In this document: piece after piece, positions 48,441-59,392 of the stretch | Layout of the letters: every line of letters begins with the position of its first letter | Numbering within the stretch: the first letter of the stretch is position 1 | Source: Ganoderma boninense | Lineage: Eukaryota; Basidiomycota; Agaricomycetes; Polyporales; Polyporaceae | Direction: 5' to 3' | NCBI GenBank assembly: GCA_002900995.3 | Contig: CM035313.1 | Coordinates: forward strand, 1,550,001-1,614,000 | Length of the DNA stretch: 64,000 nt | Program-made: the position numbers and the translations under genes | Notes under the pieces: generated by a model | The model's input: only the letters and a program-made list of their open reading frames with translations | Told to the model about the DNA's origin: nothing | Databases searched by the model: none

Positions 48441-49186
48441 ATGATAGTTGACCCAACTCCCTCATATCCCTCCATGGTGCGTCTTCTCTCCGTGGCCTGT
48501 GTTCCACCGGAGAGCGGTTCCTGACTTCCAAACCTTCTGTTTGGGATCTTCTACACAGGCCAACGACGAAGATTCCGAAGCGCAGCAGCCCCCTTCTTAC
48601 GATGTTGCGGTAAATGGCAATCATGACGGTACGCCTCTTCACTCCTCACCTCTGCCTCTTTCATCTCACACATCCTCCTCAGCCTCGGGCCCTTTCATCC
48701 CAGAAGGCGGAACATCCGGAAAGGATGTGAAGGTACCCAGTCTCCCCAGTCCTGGCGCAGGCTACCCCGCTGCAGGACCTCCACCCCCACATGTTACCCG
48801 GAGGGCACTCCGCAACGGTTGTCTACAACTACGTGAACCCAAGGACAGGCGAGCGCATTGTCTCCCTTCTTCCCCCAGACCACCCCCAAATGGTCTGCTT
48901 ACAAGAGGGAGGACACATTACCACTTCCAAGTTCGGCTTCCTCGGTAAGTACCCTACTTCTAGGCCCCGGGCGTTGCCTACCCCCCGTGTGCCCCCCTCT
49001 GTCGCCTGTGTGCAGTGAGGAGTTCTGCAGCATGGCTACCTCCATTCATCGTTCATTATTCTGACACTCTACACAGGCATACTCGCAGCTATTGTCTGGT
49101 TTCCACTAGGAATTGGTCTCTGCCTGCTCGATCGGAGGGTCTACTGCCAGCGCTGCGGCGCCGTACTGGAAGACGGCATGTGTTAG
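48441..49186 (+). CDS. Small membrane protein resembling brain protein I3 (BRI3) family
   Basis: Five exons: 48441-48476, 48559-48628, 48683-48732, 48776-48944 and 49077-49186, giving 144 residues. The N-terminus is Pro-rich and acidic (SEAQQPPSYD contains a PPxY motif, a possible ligand of WW-domain ubiquitin ligases such as Rsp5). After HSATVVYNYVNPRTGERIVS and HPQMVCLQEGGH comes one hydrophobic segment, FLGILAAIVWFPLGIGLCLL. The tail DRRVYCQRCGAVLEDGMC has a CxxC knuckle. A hydrophobic segment with FPLG or FPIG followed by CxxC is the layout of BRI3/LITAF-type endolysosomal membrane proteins, but the N-terminal CxxC of those families is replaced by a single Cys. The third intron (48733-48775) is only 43 nt; it is needed to keep the frame. 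Confidence 0.7.
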
Positions 49187-49585
49187 GCGTGGCCCCCTGG
49201 GATATTAGTGTCCGGTATCGTTATGACCCTTTGTCATCGCTGTCGGTATCGCTGTTCCCTTTGTCACGCTGTCCGACAAGGACTTCTTCCTTTGCCCCAA
49301 CCATCTGTGTATTTGTTTTTATATTGCCTTGTTACACCCTTTGCCGGCAGGTAAACACGATTATGTACTGTACTGTATGTTAGTTCATTACAATGATATC
49401 GGACGATGGATAGACGACGAATGACTCGTCCACATTGACAGTATATCCCAGAAGGTTTCACTACATCCAAATCCCAGTCCCTCCATTCGTCGGGTGAACT
49501 AAACTCTCATTGCTGGTTATACTAAGTACTGCGGAACAGGCACTAGACATTCCACCTTCGCGCGTAGTGCTCGGGTCTCCCAGCA
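49187..49585. other. Convergent 3' ends
   Basis: A 399-bp spacer between two genes that converge. AT-rich, with no gene seen. Confidence 0.5.
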
Positions 49586-51040
49586 TCATGCAGCATCAGG
49601 CCGGTGCTCCGTTCCCCTGCCAGCCCGCCACACGTCCACACCCTAGTTTCAGCGAAGTTCGCATCAGTCTCGACCAGTCCATAGACTACGTTGGCCTCCC
49701 GATTCACGTACCTTCTGGTTATTCGTGCGCATGTTCTTGACGCGCCGCGTGAACCACTCGAAGGACGTTTCACCGGACTCGAATAACTCGCGCAGATGCG
49801 CTGGGGCTGTCTCGACTGCGCGTGCGACTAGAGAGCTCTGCTCCGTCAGCGCGCGGAGCTGAACAGAGTTTCCGGGGCGGGTGAAGAAGACGAGAGACCA
49901 GCGAGTATGGAACGCTTGCTCTCCCGGCGGGGGGCTGGCAACGGGGAGAGGCGGTCAACATGAGTAAACCGGGAATGCACGGCACCGGAGAGCTTACACG
50001 ACACGGTGGAGGTTGGATTTGAGGAGGCCGCCACTGAATATCGTCAGAGCGTCCCCGACGTTGCAGATCGCGTGGCCAGGGATGGGCTGCATACACAATC
50101 AGTATCTACATCCGCGCTCCAGAGAGTCGATGCACAAACCTTAACATACTGCCACTTGTCCGTTCCTGGCACCATGACCTGGAGGCCGCCCAGCCTGTTG
50201 TGGAGGGACGACTTTGGACAACTGTGTTAACATCATAACACCTCCAATCGCGTGCAAAGACACCCACCAGAGAACCGAAATCGGTGTGCGCGGCGAGCGC
50301 CGCCTTAGCCTCGTCGATCCCTCCGGGGCGCGGAGGGCTCTTGATAATGCGCGCCTCGCTCGCGCTGAACTCGCCGAGCCGGTGCTTCTCCGCAAGCGTG
50401 CCCTCCGGCAGCCCGAGCAGGTCATTGAACACCTCAATGAGGGTATCGTTGACCTCAACCGACTTCTTGATGAAGGGGACGACAGCGCTGTCCATGCGCG
50501 CGTTGATCGTGGAGGGGTAGGTGCGCCGCGCAACGTCGGGCCAGGCGAAGGCGTCGTCCTTGGCGATGTTGACGAACTCGACCGTGTCGGGCGCGCCCGT
50601 CTCGTCGGTCACGGTGGCGCCAGCGGCCTTGTATCTGTCCGTTGAGCCTTGTCAGCGGGCCATTCGAGATTGGCAGGTTGGAGATGGGATCCCGGGAGGA
50701 CTGACCCGAATGAAAATCCGTCGTCGCCCTGCTCGAACTTCATCTTCTCGTGGAAGGGGAGATCCATGGTCTCGGCACCGGTGTCGAACATGCCGCGCAC
50801 TTCTTCGTCGACGTGATGGTTCTTGAGGCTGAATCAATGTTCAATCGGCATCGATATAGAGCGGGAAATGGAAATATGGGAGCCATATACGTACTACCAG
50901 AAGCCGAGCTCGGTCGCGGCCTTCCACAGCTTCGCTACTTCATCCTGGTCGCGAGCCTTGACGAGGTCGTAGTCGACGACGAGGAGCGGATGGGTAGAGA
51001 TATTCTCTGGGAAAGGCGGGAAAGTGGTGACTCCTGGCAT
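49586..51040 (-). CDS. 2-oxoglutarate/Fe(II)-dependent oxygenase, isopenicillin-N-synthase-like
   Basis: Soluble non-heme iron oxygenase. The DIOX_N region starts MPGVTTFPPFPENISTHPLL then LVKARDQDEVAKLWKAATEL and YLKNHHVDEEVRGMF. The catalytic double-stranded beta-helix holds AAHTDFGSL (first His and Asp of the HxD facial triad) followed by SFLHNRLGGLQVMVPG, and GHAICNVGDALTIFSGG. The distal His is in LKSNLHRVV, and the 2-oxoglutarate-binding region is in WSLVFFTRPGNSVQL (usual R-x-S). The final exon reads GVDVWRAGRGTEHRPDAA and stops at 49586, joined to NMRTNNQK at a GTACGT donor. About seven exons, near 370 residues. Fungal relatives hydroxylate, desaturate or cyclise small molecules in secondary metabolism; the substrate is unknown. 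No other biosynthetic core gene is adjacent. Confidence 0.9.
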
Positions 51041-51914
51041 ACTAGCGAGATGGGTAGTGCTTGCGATGTCTAGATCGGTAGGCTAGGCAGCTGATGAAGT
51101 GGGCTGAGATTTTGGAAGGTAGAGGTGACCAGCATTTATACCGCCAACGAGCTTGCCGCTCTCGCAGCACACCGAAATCGCAACTGCAGGAGGATGTCCG
51201 TCCGAGCGTTGCTTCCCTGTAGTCCGTAGCTTCCAAACTTCCGAGGCACGGTTCTCTCGCAGGGTTGTACATGCGTGTTCCGGGTTTGCCTTCACTGACG
51301 TCAGCCCGGAACCCAAGCGGGGACAGCGGGGGCCTCTCTGACTGCCTTTTCTTGCACGTGAGGCTCGGAACGGAGTTAGTGTGCAGGAAGTCTCTCTCGG
51401 AGGCTACCTGAGAGGATCGCATCTGAATCACTGGGATATGTGCACGTCAGAGATCTTGAGAACTCGAGAAGCGGACGGGGCCGAAGGCATCGGGCACGCA
51501 CAGTTTACAAAGAAAGGTGTCCTGAAGGGATCTCACGTCTGTCTGGGTTTATCTGAACAAACTTGTTGGTACATAAAGTTGTTGACGTTGGCCAACCACG
51601 TCCGCATCACGGTTCCCGTGGTTTCCCACGCACAGCCTGAACGGCGCGCCGGCGAGACTAACCTCAACTTCTTGAATAGCCGTCTGGAGCACCTTGTCCA
51701 AGGCCTGCCCACCAATCTACATTCACCGCCTGGACGGGTTGCGATGAGCAGGAAGCGAACATATTCCGATGTTGAGTTTTCAACGGCGTTGCCTTGGAAG
51801 AGGCTGGCAAGTCGTTATAAGTAACTAATATTTGACTTGGGCTCATGCCGGTGCCTGCGCTCGATTTAGGCAAGATCATCTTGTCCAATTTCAAGCTGAG
51901 GTAGCCCTTCTGAC
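51041..51914. other. Intergenic, promoter of the oxygenase gene
   Basis: A 147-codon plus-strand frame at 51381-51824 shows no family features or splice sites and is not called. Confidence 0.45.
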
Positions 51915-52390
51915 ATGCATCACTTCACAGAGCGTCTAGACGGGCCTCTCTCCGACCCAGAAGAGCTCCTGGTGCCGCTCTCAGCGAAACAGCAACAGCT
52001 CCTCAAAACCTCCTCAACACTACAGTGCGCAAGTCGTGGTGGAAGTGATGAACTCCATGCTCACCTCCACGCCGTCCACCTACGCCGAAAATCTCACCCG
52101 GAGCCTATAGGCTAAGGTGCACCGCTTGTACCCGCTTAAAGGCAAACGGAAGAGCCTCATCTGAATTAGCGACCATCCGTGCGCCGTTGCGCCGTTCCTC
52201 GCCGATGTCCAAAGGATCGCGTGCATGCCTGCACCGGGGAGCGCGAAGGTCGCCCTCGAGCTGTTCGTGACCGTCGCGCTGGGGAGCGTGCCGGACTAGG
52301 AGAACGAAGGCAGCTTCAAGGAAGAACGGGTGCCGTTCGACGAGGCTGTGGACGACCTGTACGTTGCGCTCGCGAGGCGGGGGGGGGGAC
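51915..52390 (+). pseudogene. Decayed gene fragment
   Basis: Coding-like pieces appear in shifting frames with in-frame stops: ERLDGPLSDPEELLVPLSAK; then, in another frame, VVVEVMNSMLTSTPSTYAEN followed by a stop and KVHRLYPLKGKRKSLI; then IACMPAPGSAKVALELFVTV, a stop, and GSFKEERVPFDEAVDDLYVA. Third-position GC remains high, as in the neighbouring genes. No start, end or parent family is recognised. It could instead be badly assembled exons of a small gene. Confidence 0.35.
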
Positions 52391-52588
52391 GAAGAGCATA
52401 TGCAATACAACCAGAGACAAGACAAGGCATAATTTCACATTGTCATTGCGTGCGTGGGCCACCGAGCTCACGTCAGAAGAGGTACACATACATATTTGGA
52501 GCTTCAACCACGACTAAATTGCGAGATGCATCCCAGTCCTGGTTGTCAGTTCCATGCCGTCCTCGTGTGGAAACCTGGGCTTGTCATG

Positions 52589-54315
52589 TCAGACTTGGTC
52601 CTCTTCCTCTTCGGGTTGGCCAGTTTCTCTGTTCGTACTGGTCTCGTCCCATAAAGGAGAGAACCTGGATTCAAGGGAGTATCGAATGCTAACTGCCCTC
52701 CTCGCGAACACGACGCTGCGTTCGGGAGGGGTCGGGCTGGGGGCAAACGCTGACTGGGAGGTGTCTGACTGGTGGTTCGCATCGTGCAGATCCAGAAGGA
52801 ACCTCGACGTGAGGACTGCCACGAGACTGCAAGACGCCACAGGTCAGTGGGACTCCAAACGGGGCGATAGCAGTCATTGCCGTTTGCCAAGCAACGTACG
52901 GCTCGTAAAGTTGTACCACAAAGCTCACATGCGACGATTGACTGATTTGTGTCTGAGGGCAGCAGTGAGCACTAAGCGATGGATGCTCTTGTAGGCAGAG
53001 TCAGGAAGACTTACATGGAACATGGTGAGCGTAAGATAGACGACGTTCATGATGGCCAGAACACTTGAGAAACGATGAGTATCGTGACGTAGAGCACCGG
53101 AAGGCGTAACAAGGCCTCACACAAAGTACACTATGCCTGCATCAAAGGTGACGGTTAGTGATGAGTGATCTACCGAGTAGAATTACCCACCATCGCGAAG
53201 AAGGATGTTGGAGAAGGTATCCTTCTTGTTCACTATTCTGTAGGTGCTGTTGCGCGTGGACCAAGGCAACTTGCAAGATATCGCTTGCCAAGTGACGCAG
53301 ACGACAATGGTGTCAGCAACGATCAGGCATGCCCGAGCGCCGAGACTGACTAAATAGAATAGAATAGATTGAGCCAGAAAACTCTAGAGGGCTGTGAACG
53401 GTAGGGAAATAGAAGTCTTACGACTGTGTCGTGTCAGCGAGAGAACGCGGTGTACATGCATGAGGTACTCACTATGCCTCAATGTCCAAAGGAACTTGAA
53501 CCTCGTATAGGATGCACTGTCTGCCTTGAAACATTGTCTGCACTGGAGTGATCCAATAGAACATCACCTGTTATGCACTATTAGCTAACATAGAAGAACC
53601 AAGGGCAAGAAGACGACCGTACGAAGTTGGCTACGATCGAAACACACGATAATGTGAAGACCAATGCCGCCGTGGGCCAGTTGTATGGTCTCTTGCATAA
53701 GGCAAATGCGCGTAGAGCAGAGAAAACTATTAAGTAGGCATAAGCATCGTTGAACGCCAAATGGCAGCCGGGTCTTTAGTCTCATACCTGCCCAGGGAAG
53801 ATATTGCGAAAATGACAGTGTTTGCGATACGAGTTGCATGATGGAATTGCTGCCGGACTGTGAGAAGTGCATCACATAAAATCGGTTCAACGTACCTCTA
53901 AAAACCGTGGGTGCATTCTTCAACATAGCAGAACAATCAACACTCACAAAGCATGACATCGGAAGCATTTTAGCAGGCCGCATGATGTAGGCTATAATAG
54001 GGAGGTATCTGTTCACTAGGAACAGAAGAGACGCTCTGGTAATCTTGCACTTCCAGAATAGATCGATTTCCTTGCCTAGCAAAAGGATGTAGTCGTACAC
54101 GAGTAATGCTGAGGGAGAACAGTGTTAGGGCGTGAGCTCAAGGCATAACAAATATTCAAACCTAGTGCCGCTGTATTGCAGTAGTTGCCTGTCATTCTGT
54201 GGGATTGAGCAGTCAGTCTGAGAAGGCAGCGAACGCCCTCGGACAAAAGCGTGACTGACAAATTCGCTTGAAAGGATATGGTCTGTCCATGAGTGAGGGT
54301 GGTTTGAGGGTCCAT
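52589..54315 (-). CDS. DUF6533 multi-pass membrane protein (copy A)
   Basis: Basidiomycete-specific integral membrane protein. MDPQTTLTHGQTISFQAN splices to MTGNYCNTAA, and then to the DUF6533 signature LLVYDYILLLGKEIDLFWKC followed by RASLLFLVNRYLPIIAYIM. Further hydrophobic exons include VFSALRAFALCKRPYNWPTA and VFTLSCVSIVANF. The last exon has VLTSRFLLDLHDANHQSDTS, a conserved closing motif of the family, and ends in an acidic EEEEDQV tail. Predicted topology is about seven membrane segments with a cytosolic C-terminus, outwardly similar to a 7TM receptor, but no receptor function is established. Many short exons; not all middle exons were resolved. A paralogue lies at 56929-58702 on the same strand. 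Confidence 0.82.
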
Positions 54316-55607
54316 GAGGTGTAGTCCTGCTACGCCACGGTTCTCTCTTGTGGGGGGCTGAAAAGAAAGAGATCGCTCCGTTTGAGTTCTTTATACGGAT
54401 GAGAGCAACGAAGTGAAGCGCAGGATCATACTGTTATGCTTCTGCCAGAGGATAGGCACTATAACACGTACCCATACTACGGATATCCGAAGCGAAGATG
54501 GTTTTGTTTTTGAGAAGACGACGACGGAGAAGTGGTGTACTATAAATGAAACCAGTTAGTTAATGAACTCTGGTCGGGACGTTGCGCCAAGCAGGCGGGT
54601 ATCCCGATGCGATGCAACATGTGGTATGTCCGATGTACGATGGCCAGCACTGGGATTGGCCGGTCGCTGTGGCCTGAGATGAGCACGAAAAAGAAGGCTG
54701 GTCGTGCATCGCAGGGTGGGGGCCCCGGCGGATGCAATGACCACATCGGACAGTCCGTGAATAAGCAGCTGATGGTGATACTGACAGCTGCCTGAGGAGG
54801 TTCAATGTATGCGTCAGGCGTTGGCGGGGAAGCACAGGGATCTTGATCGGTGTGAACATATGTCGATGAGTCGTACTGGGAGTCGTAGGGACTACAACGA
54901 GGTCTGCAGACGCGACCTGCCCAATCATAGGTCCCTCGTGAGTCGCTGGTTCCATGGTTCTACACACGACTGGTTCTACACACGACTCGGCTCACTTCTT
55001 GCAGGGGTCGAGGAACTCTGGTTGTGACCTAAAGTGGCCACCAACGTATCACCACGCATGCTTCAGAGGCGGGAGTTGGGCACTCAGCTGTACTCGCAAG
55101 TACTGCAGGAGGTAGAACTGTCACGTCTAGAAGCATAGCAACAAGGGAGATGTCTTGAGCGATGTGCTCACATGTTCCTAGCATTATGTCACGAACCTTC
55201 TACCTAGTGCCCTGGCGACTAGTCTGGTGTTGCTGTTCTTCGCCCGGCCGCACAGCCTTGCAGCGGATATCGATCGCGTGCGTCTGTGTCCCGCGACCGC
55301 AAGGCATGCTGGAATGTGAAGGAGGCAGTGGCAAGACACTGTTAGGCGTTCAGGGGTGGCAAACAGTCCTCTGCGTGATCAGAGGAGGTGAGGTGGATCG
55401 TGTACAGACGGCCTGGTTGTGCAACGACGGCGGACAGATCTGCTCTCATTCTTCCGTCGGAACACACGGGCCAGAGCGGGCCGGCTGCTCCCGCTCGCGA
55501 AGCCAACCTCCGTCGACCGTCTACGTAGACTTGGCATACTTACCGCGAGTGTTCCACTTGTTAAGCTTCAATTTCCTGCTTTCCTGCTACATGCGGACCT
55601 TGATAAA
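54316..55607. other. Intergenic
   Basis: Promoter of DUF6533 copy A and 3' flank of the HD-domain gene. Holds a 16-bp tandem duplication. Long frames here are not supported by motifs. Confidence 0.45.
54955..54986. repeat. Two tandem copies of a 16-bp unit
   Basis: The unit tggttctacacacgac occurs twice head to tail with no mismatch, in non-coding DNA. Confidence 0.8.
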
Positions 55608-56643
55608 TTAGTCAAACGGACGCATCACCTCGTTCCCCCGCACGTCTGTCGCAAAGTTGCTCCGCACTCCCTCCTTCCAATTCGCCGCTTCGAACGTGCT
55701 TGTGTGGCACCATGGCTTCAGCGCAAGCTCCCTCTCGATGACCCGCGCGAAATGCTCCGACCAGCCCTTGCGCGGGAACTTCCCCGTCGTCGTCTCGATC
55801 AACTGTGGGTGGATCAGGTTGGCACGACTAAAGCGCGTGCAGCGCCATGGCACGAGGTTAGTGAGATCGCCCGTGTTCGGCTCTCTTGAGCTCAGGCGCG
55901 CGCGACTTACAGTCCGACATTGTCTGCAGCATCACACTGATGAGTTTCAGAAGGCACGGTGCTAAGGGGCTCAGACACTCACCCAGGATCGTCGAGAGCT
56001 GTAGAATCTGGCCGACCATGGTGATATTTCCCCTACCCGTCGCCTCAGGCTCAGCTCAGCATCAGGAAATCCACAGACAATTCCCGTACCCCTTCACAAA
56101 GATATCTTGATGCCGAATAATAGCGTCGCACACGCTATCCGCTTCCGGCTCGGGGCCCCCCAGCCTCATTATGAGGTCGCGCGCAACGATGGCTCCCTTG
56201 AACTCGAACGACATGTATGTCATTGCAAGGAACTTCTCCGCCGTCCCAATGTCGTGCAATAGGCACGACAGCGCGTATGTCTCCACCGCGGTCACGTTTT
56301 CATTGAACTTCCACTCCGGGAAGTGGGTTTTGGCCAGTGCGGACCCATAGACGAAGACGCGGTTGCTGTGGTTGAAGGTTTGTTCGTCTAGCTCTTTCTG
56401 CGCCAGCCCGTCATTATATGCGGTCACGAGAGAACTGTAGCGCAGCGAACATTGACCGTCCAGACGTACCTGAGCGAACGCGCGGACCTCCTGAACGAGA
56501 GCGGAGGCTGGGAGTGGGAAGTCTTCCACGGTGAAGAGGTCCTGCTTTGGGTCTGGGCCCGATGCGGTCGGATGATCCTTGAAGAGGACTTCGGGGTCGC
56601 GAGCAACGGGGGCAAACCCATATCTTTCCCAGTCGGAGGACAT
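55608..56643 (-). CDS. HD-domain protein, cyanamide hydratase-like family
   Basis: MSSDWERYGFAPVARDPEVL starts the protein. The HD metal site is in ETYALSCLLHDIGTAEKFLA with an upstream His in KTHFPEW. MSFEFKGAIVARDLIMRLG and CDAIIRHQDIFVKG follow. GNITMVGQILQLSTIL splices to DNVGL, then to RANLIHPQLIETTTGKFPRK and GWSEHFARVIERELALKPWC, ending GNEVMRPFD. These blocks match the fungal cyanamide hydratase/Ddi2-like family of HD hydrolases, where the HD His/Asp residues bind zinc. Characterised members hydrate cyanamide to urea; many fungal paralogues have unknown substrates. Four exons, about 255-260 residues. It sits between two DUF6533 genes on the same strand and 286 bp downstream of copy B's proposed stop. 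Confidence 0.88.
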
Positions 56644-56928
56644 GATCGAAAGCTATAGCACGCAGGCGTGTGGTCAGAGCTCGGTCGCAATGAGAGTGGG
56701 GCTGCTCTTTCGCACCTCTGTCCTTCTTATAGGTGAATGTCTGGCGTCTGGCCGGAGGGATAGAACTCACGGGACTCGCGATGAGATAACTATACAGACA
56801 GGAAGGCGCGGGATGAAATTGCGAAGTGCGCTCACAGGACCCTCGGGCTACACACGGAGAGCGAAAGCGTCTGGGTACGTAGCAGTAATGGTCACCCAGG
56901 AGCTTACAAAGATTCACATCGCACACCA

Positions 56929-58702
56929 TCACGTCCCCCTATTCGATTGGGCCGTGGTGCGATGAACGTCATCAAGGCAGTACATACCCTCTCCTTCCTC
57001 TGTCTTATGCTCATCGTCCTGCGAGTCATCCTCGTCGAAGAGATCGGACGAGAGGGAAGAGCCCATCGGGCCGACGATGCGACTGGCGAAGACGGGGATC
57101 TCCGGTTTTGTTAACGACCACTTCCTAGATGTCGCCTCGAAACTATTGCCCAGGTCCTGAAGGTTCATGAGGAACCTTGCGACAAGGATGGTCGTGAAAC
57201 TGTTCACAAACAATGACCATCAGGGAAATTGACATAATCTACGGAGCGATTCACGCACGGCTCGGAGAACTCCACGACATAGCTGACTTGCGTAAGAGCA
57301 TCAACTTCAGTCTAACCGCACGGTCAGCGCTGCGTGCACCTCGTGAGGGGCAAGCTACCAACCGGATACATCGTGAGGGTGAGAGTGATGATGTTCATTA
57401 TGAGCATGAGTCTACGGAGGGACGGCGGTCAATACGAGACGGTAGCACACAATATCAATCATGCATAGGATATTTACCCGAAATACACCGTTCCTGTGCA
57501 CAAGCACGACGACAGTCAGCGACACTGCGATGGACTTGAGCGATCACGCACCATCCCGAAGAAGAGTAGACGATAGGGTCCTCCCGCTCGTAAGACCGAT
57601 GCGGGACATGCCGTTGGACCAGTATACAGCGTGCCACGTCGCTAGAATGACGATCACGTCTGAGGCGATTAAGGAGGCCCGCGGGAGGATTGTGACTTGG
57701 AACATGCATCAGGACAACGAAGAAGCACTTTGTGGAGCGGACGTACACCTTTTCCATATCTATAGGTGAGCGAAAATGGAACGTGAGAGACGAAAAGGTG
57801 TCTGCTCACAAACGGTTGGCTTCCTGAGTGGGAAGACGGCTCCCAAACGCAATGCAGCTTGTTCCGAGAACCATGTTGTCAAAGCTAACTATCCAGTGTA
57901 GTCGAGACTGGTGGGGGGAAGGGGGTCAGCTATGAGATTGGCCTTGTCCGTAGGGAAACATCTACCCACGAAATTCATCACGACGATTACGGAGGAGAGC
58001 GCAAGGACTGTCATCGACACTGGCCATTTGTACGGCCGTTCGCACAAGGCGAATACGCGCAGCGTCGAGAATGCTACAGGCCACACCTTGAGTCGCAGTG
58101 CTTCTTAGAAACGAGAATGTGCTTCGGTCGGCGTACCAGCCCATGGTATGTACTGCGAGTAGGCCAAGGCTTGAGCCACAATCGCCAACACGGAAAAACT
58201 GCGGGGCCGTCAATCGGAAGGAGACCATTCCTTGTCAAGGTTCATGTCATACCTCTGCCATATGCGCGGTCAGTCAGACGCCCCGATAAATCTGCAGGAA
58301 AGCACCCACCCAGCATGACCAGTGGCCCAGGAACATCGTCCGCACGGTGTAGGTCACCAAGGAGATATACCGCGTGAGCATGAAAAGGACAGATGCCCCA
58401 GACGCACGACGCTTCCAGAACAGGGCCACCTCACGGTCGAACGTGATGGCATACTCAAAAACGAGCAGCGCTGGAAAACGGCGTTCGTGAGAAGCTGTAT
58501 GCTATACAGTTCATGGAGTACTGTGACAAGCCAAAGACTCACTCAGGGCTGCAATACTGCAATAGTAGTCACCTGCGCTGTGAAAGAGGGCAATGGTTAG
58601 AGATGCGTGGGCATTCCAGAGTGCTGGTGCATATTGCTGAACGTACAAGCTCTGCTGCGTAGCCACGAATTGTGCTTGACTGGCGGCGTTGTCGTTATCC
58701 AT
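56929..58702 (-). CDS. DUF6533 multi-pass membrane protein (copy B)
   Basis: Paralogue of the gene at 52589-54315. MDNDNAASQAQFVATQQSLY precedes AGDYYCSIAAL, which splices at a GTGAGT donor to the DUF6533 signature LLVFEYAITFDREVALFWKR then ASVLFMLTRYISLVTYTVRT. A later exon, VAFSTLRVFALCERPYKWPV then TVLALSSVIVVMNF, is the direct counterpart of copy A's VFSALRAFALCKRPYNWPTA. The closing motif FVNSFTTILVARFLMNLQDL is followed by a longer tail with an acidic stretch (SDLFDEDDSQDDEHKTEEGE). The stop at 56929 assumes that the last frame is not spliced again at the GTATGT near 56983. About seven membrane segments; function unknown. Confidence 0.8.
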
Positions 58703-59392
58703 ACAGGAGCGTCGTGTAGAGATGAGAGGAACAAGGACGTATTGGCCCTCTTGGAAGGAACATAGAGCCTTATATAAGGAGGAATGGATGACATCGCGAC
58801 TCAGACACTGACATGCACATGCATGTCGGTGTGGTTTTGAGCGCGTCCCTAGATCGTGTGGCCTCGAGAAATTTGGACGCTATCTCGAGCTATTCCTAAA
58901 CACGACCCTTGTCAGAGCAACTGGGGTAATGGCGGGATCAATGAATGCGTTTCAAACGAATGATTGGATCCAAAACGCAATCCACCGTGGTAATGTTAAT
59001 AGCCAGATCCTCTCAGCCAGCTTGAGCGGCCCGTTGGGGAACTAACTGCCGGCGAGACCACAGGGACGGTGAAGACACGGGACGGGTGGGGGGATCGTCG
59101 AGCACTGCACTATAGGTATGCATGGATTAGCAACTGTTTCATGACAATTGTCGCGCTTGATGTACGACAGATAACAAGTCATAAGACGCCCTGCAAGCCA
59201 CAGAAAACACCCATGCGAGCCCCACCTGAGCGTCGTAATGAGAAGGTCTCCACCATTTTCCCTCCACCTCGTCGTGCTTGCCGTAACTTGCGCGACGTCG
59301 CGCTGGAACTAAAACCCCTGGCGGTCCGTTCGAACCGCACGACCAGGGTACGGAGCGCCGGCCTGTGGTTTGTGGCAAACGCGGTGGGCGAA
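58703..59392. other. Intergenic
   Basis: Promoter of DUF6533 copy B and 3' flank of the P450 gene. No gene seen. Confidence 0.5.

Noticed and set aside
51381..51824. 147-residue plus-strand reading frame
   Set aside because: Lies in the oxygenase promoter region, has no splice context, no motif and an irregular composition.
52589..58702. DUF6533 proteins as STE3-type pheromone receptors of a mating-type locus
   Set aside because: Both have a 7TM-like layout, but the DUF6533 signature is specific, STE3 motifs are absent, and there is no pheromone precursor (CaaX) gene nearby.
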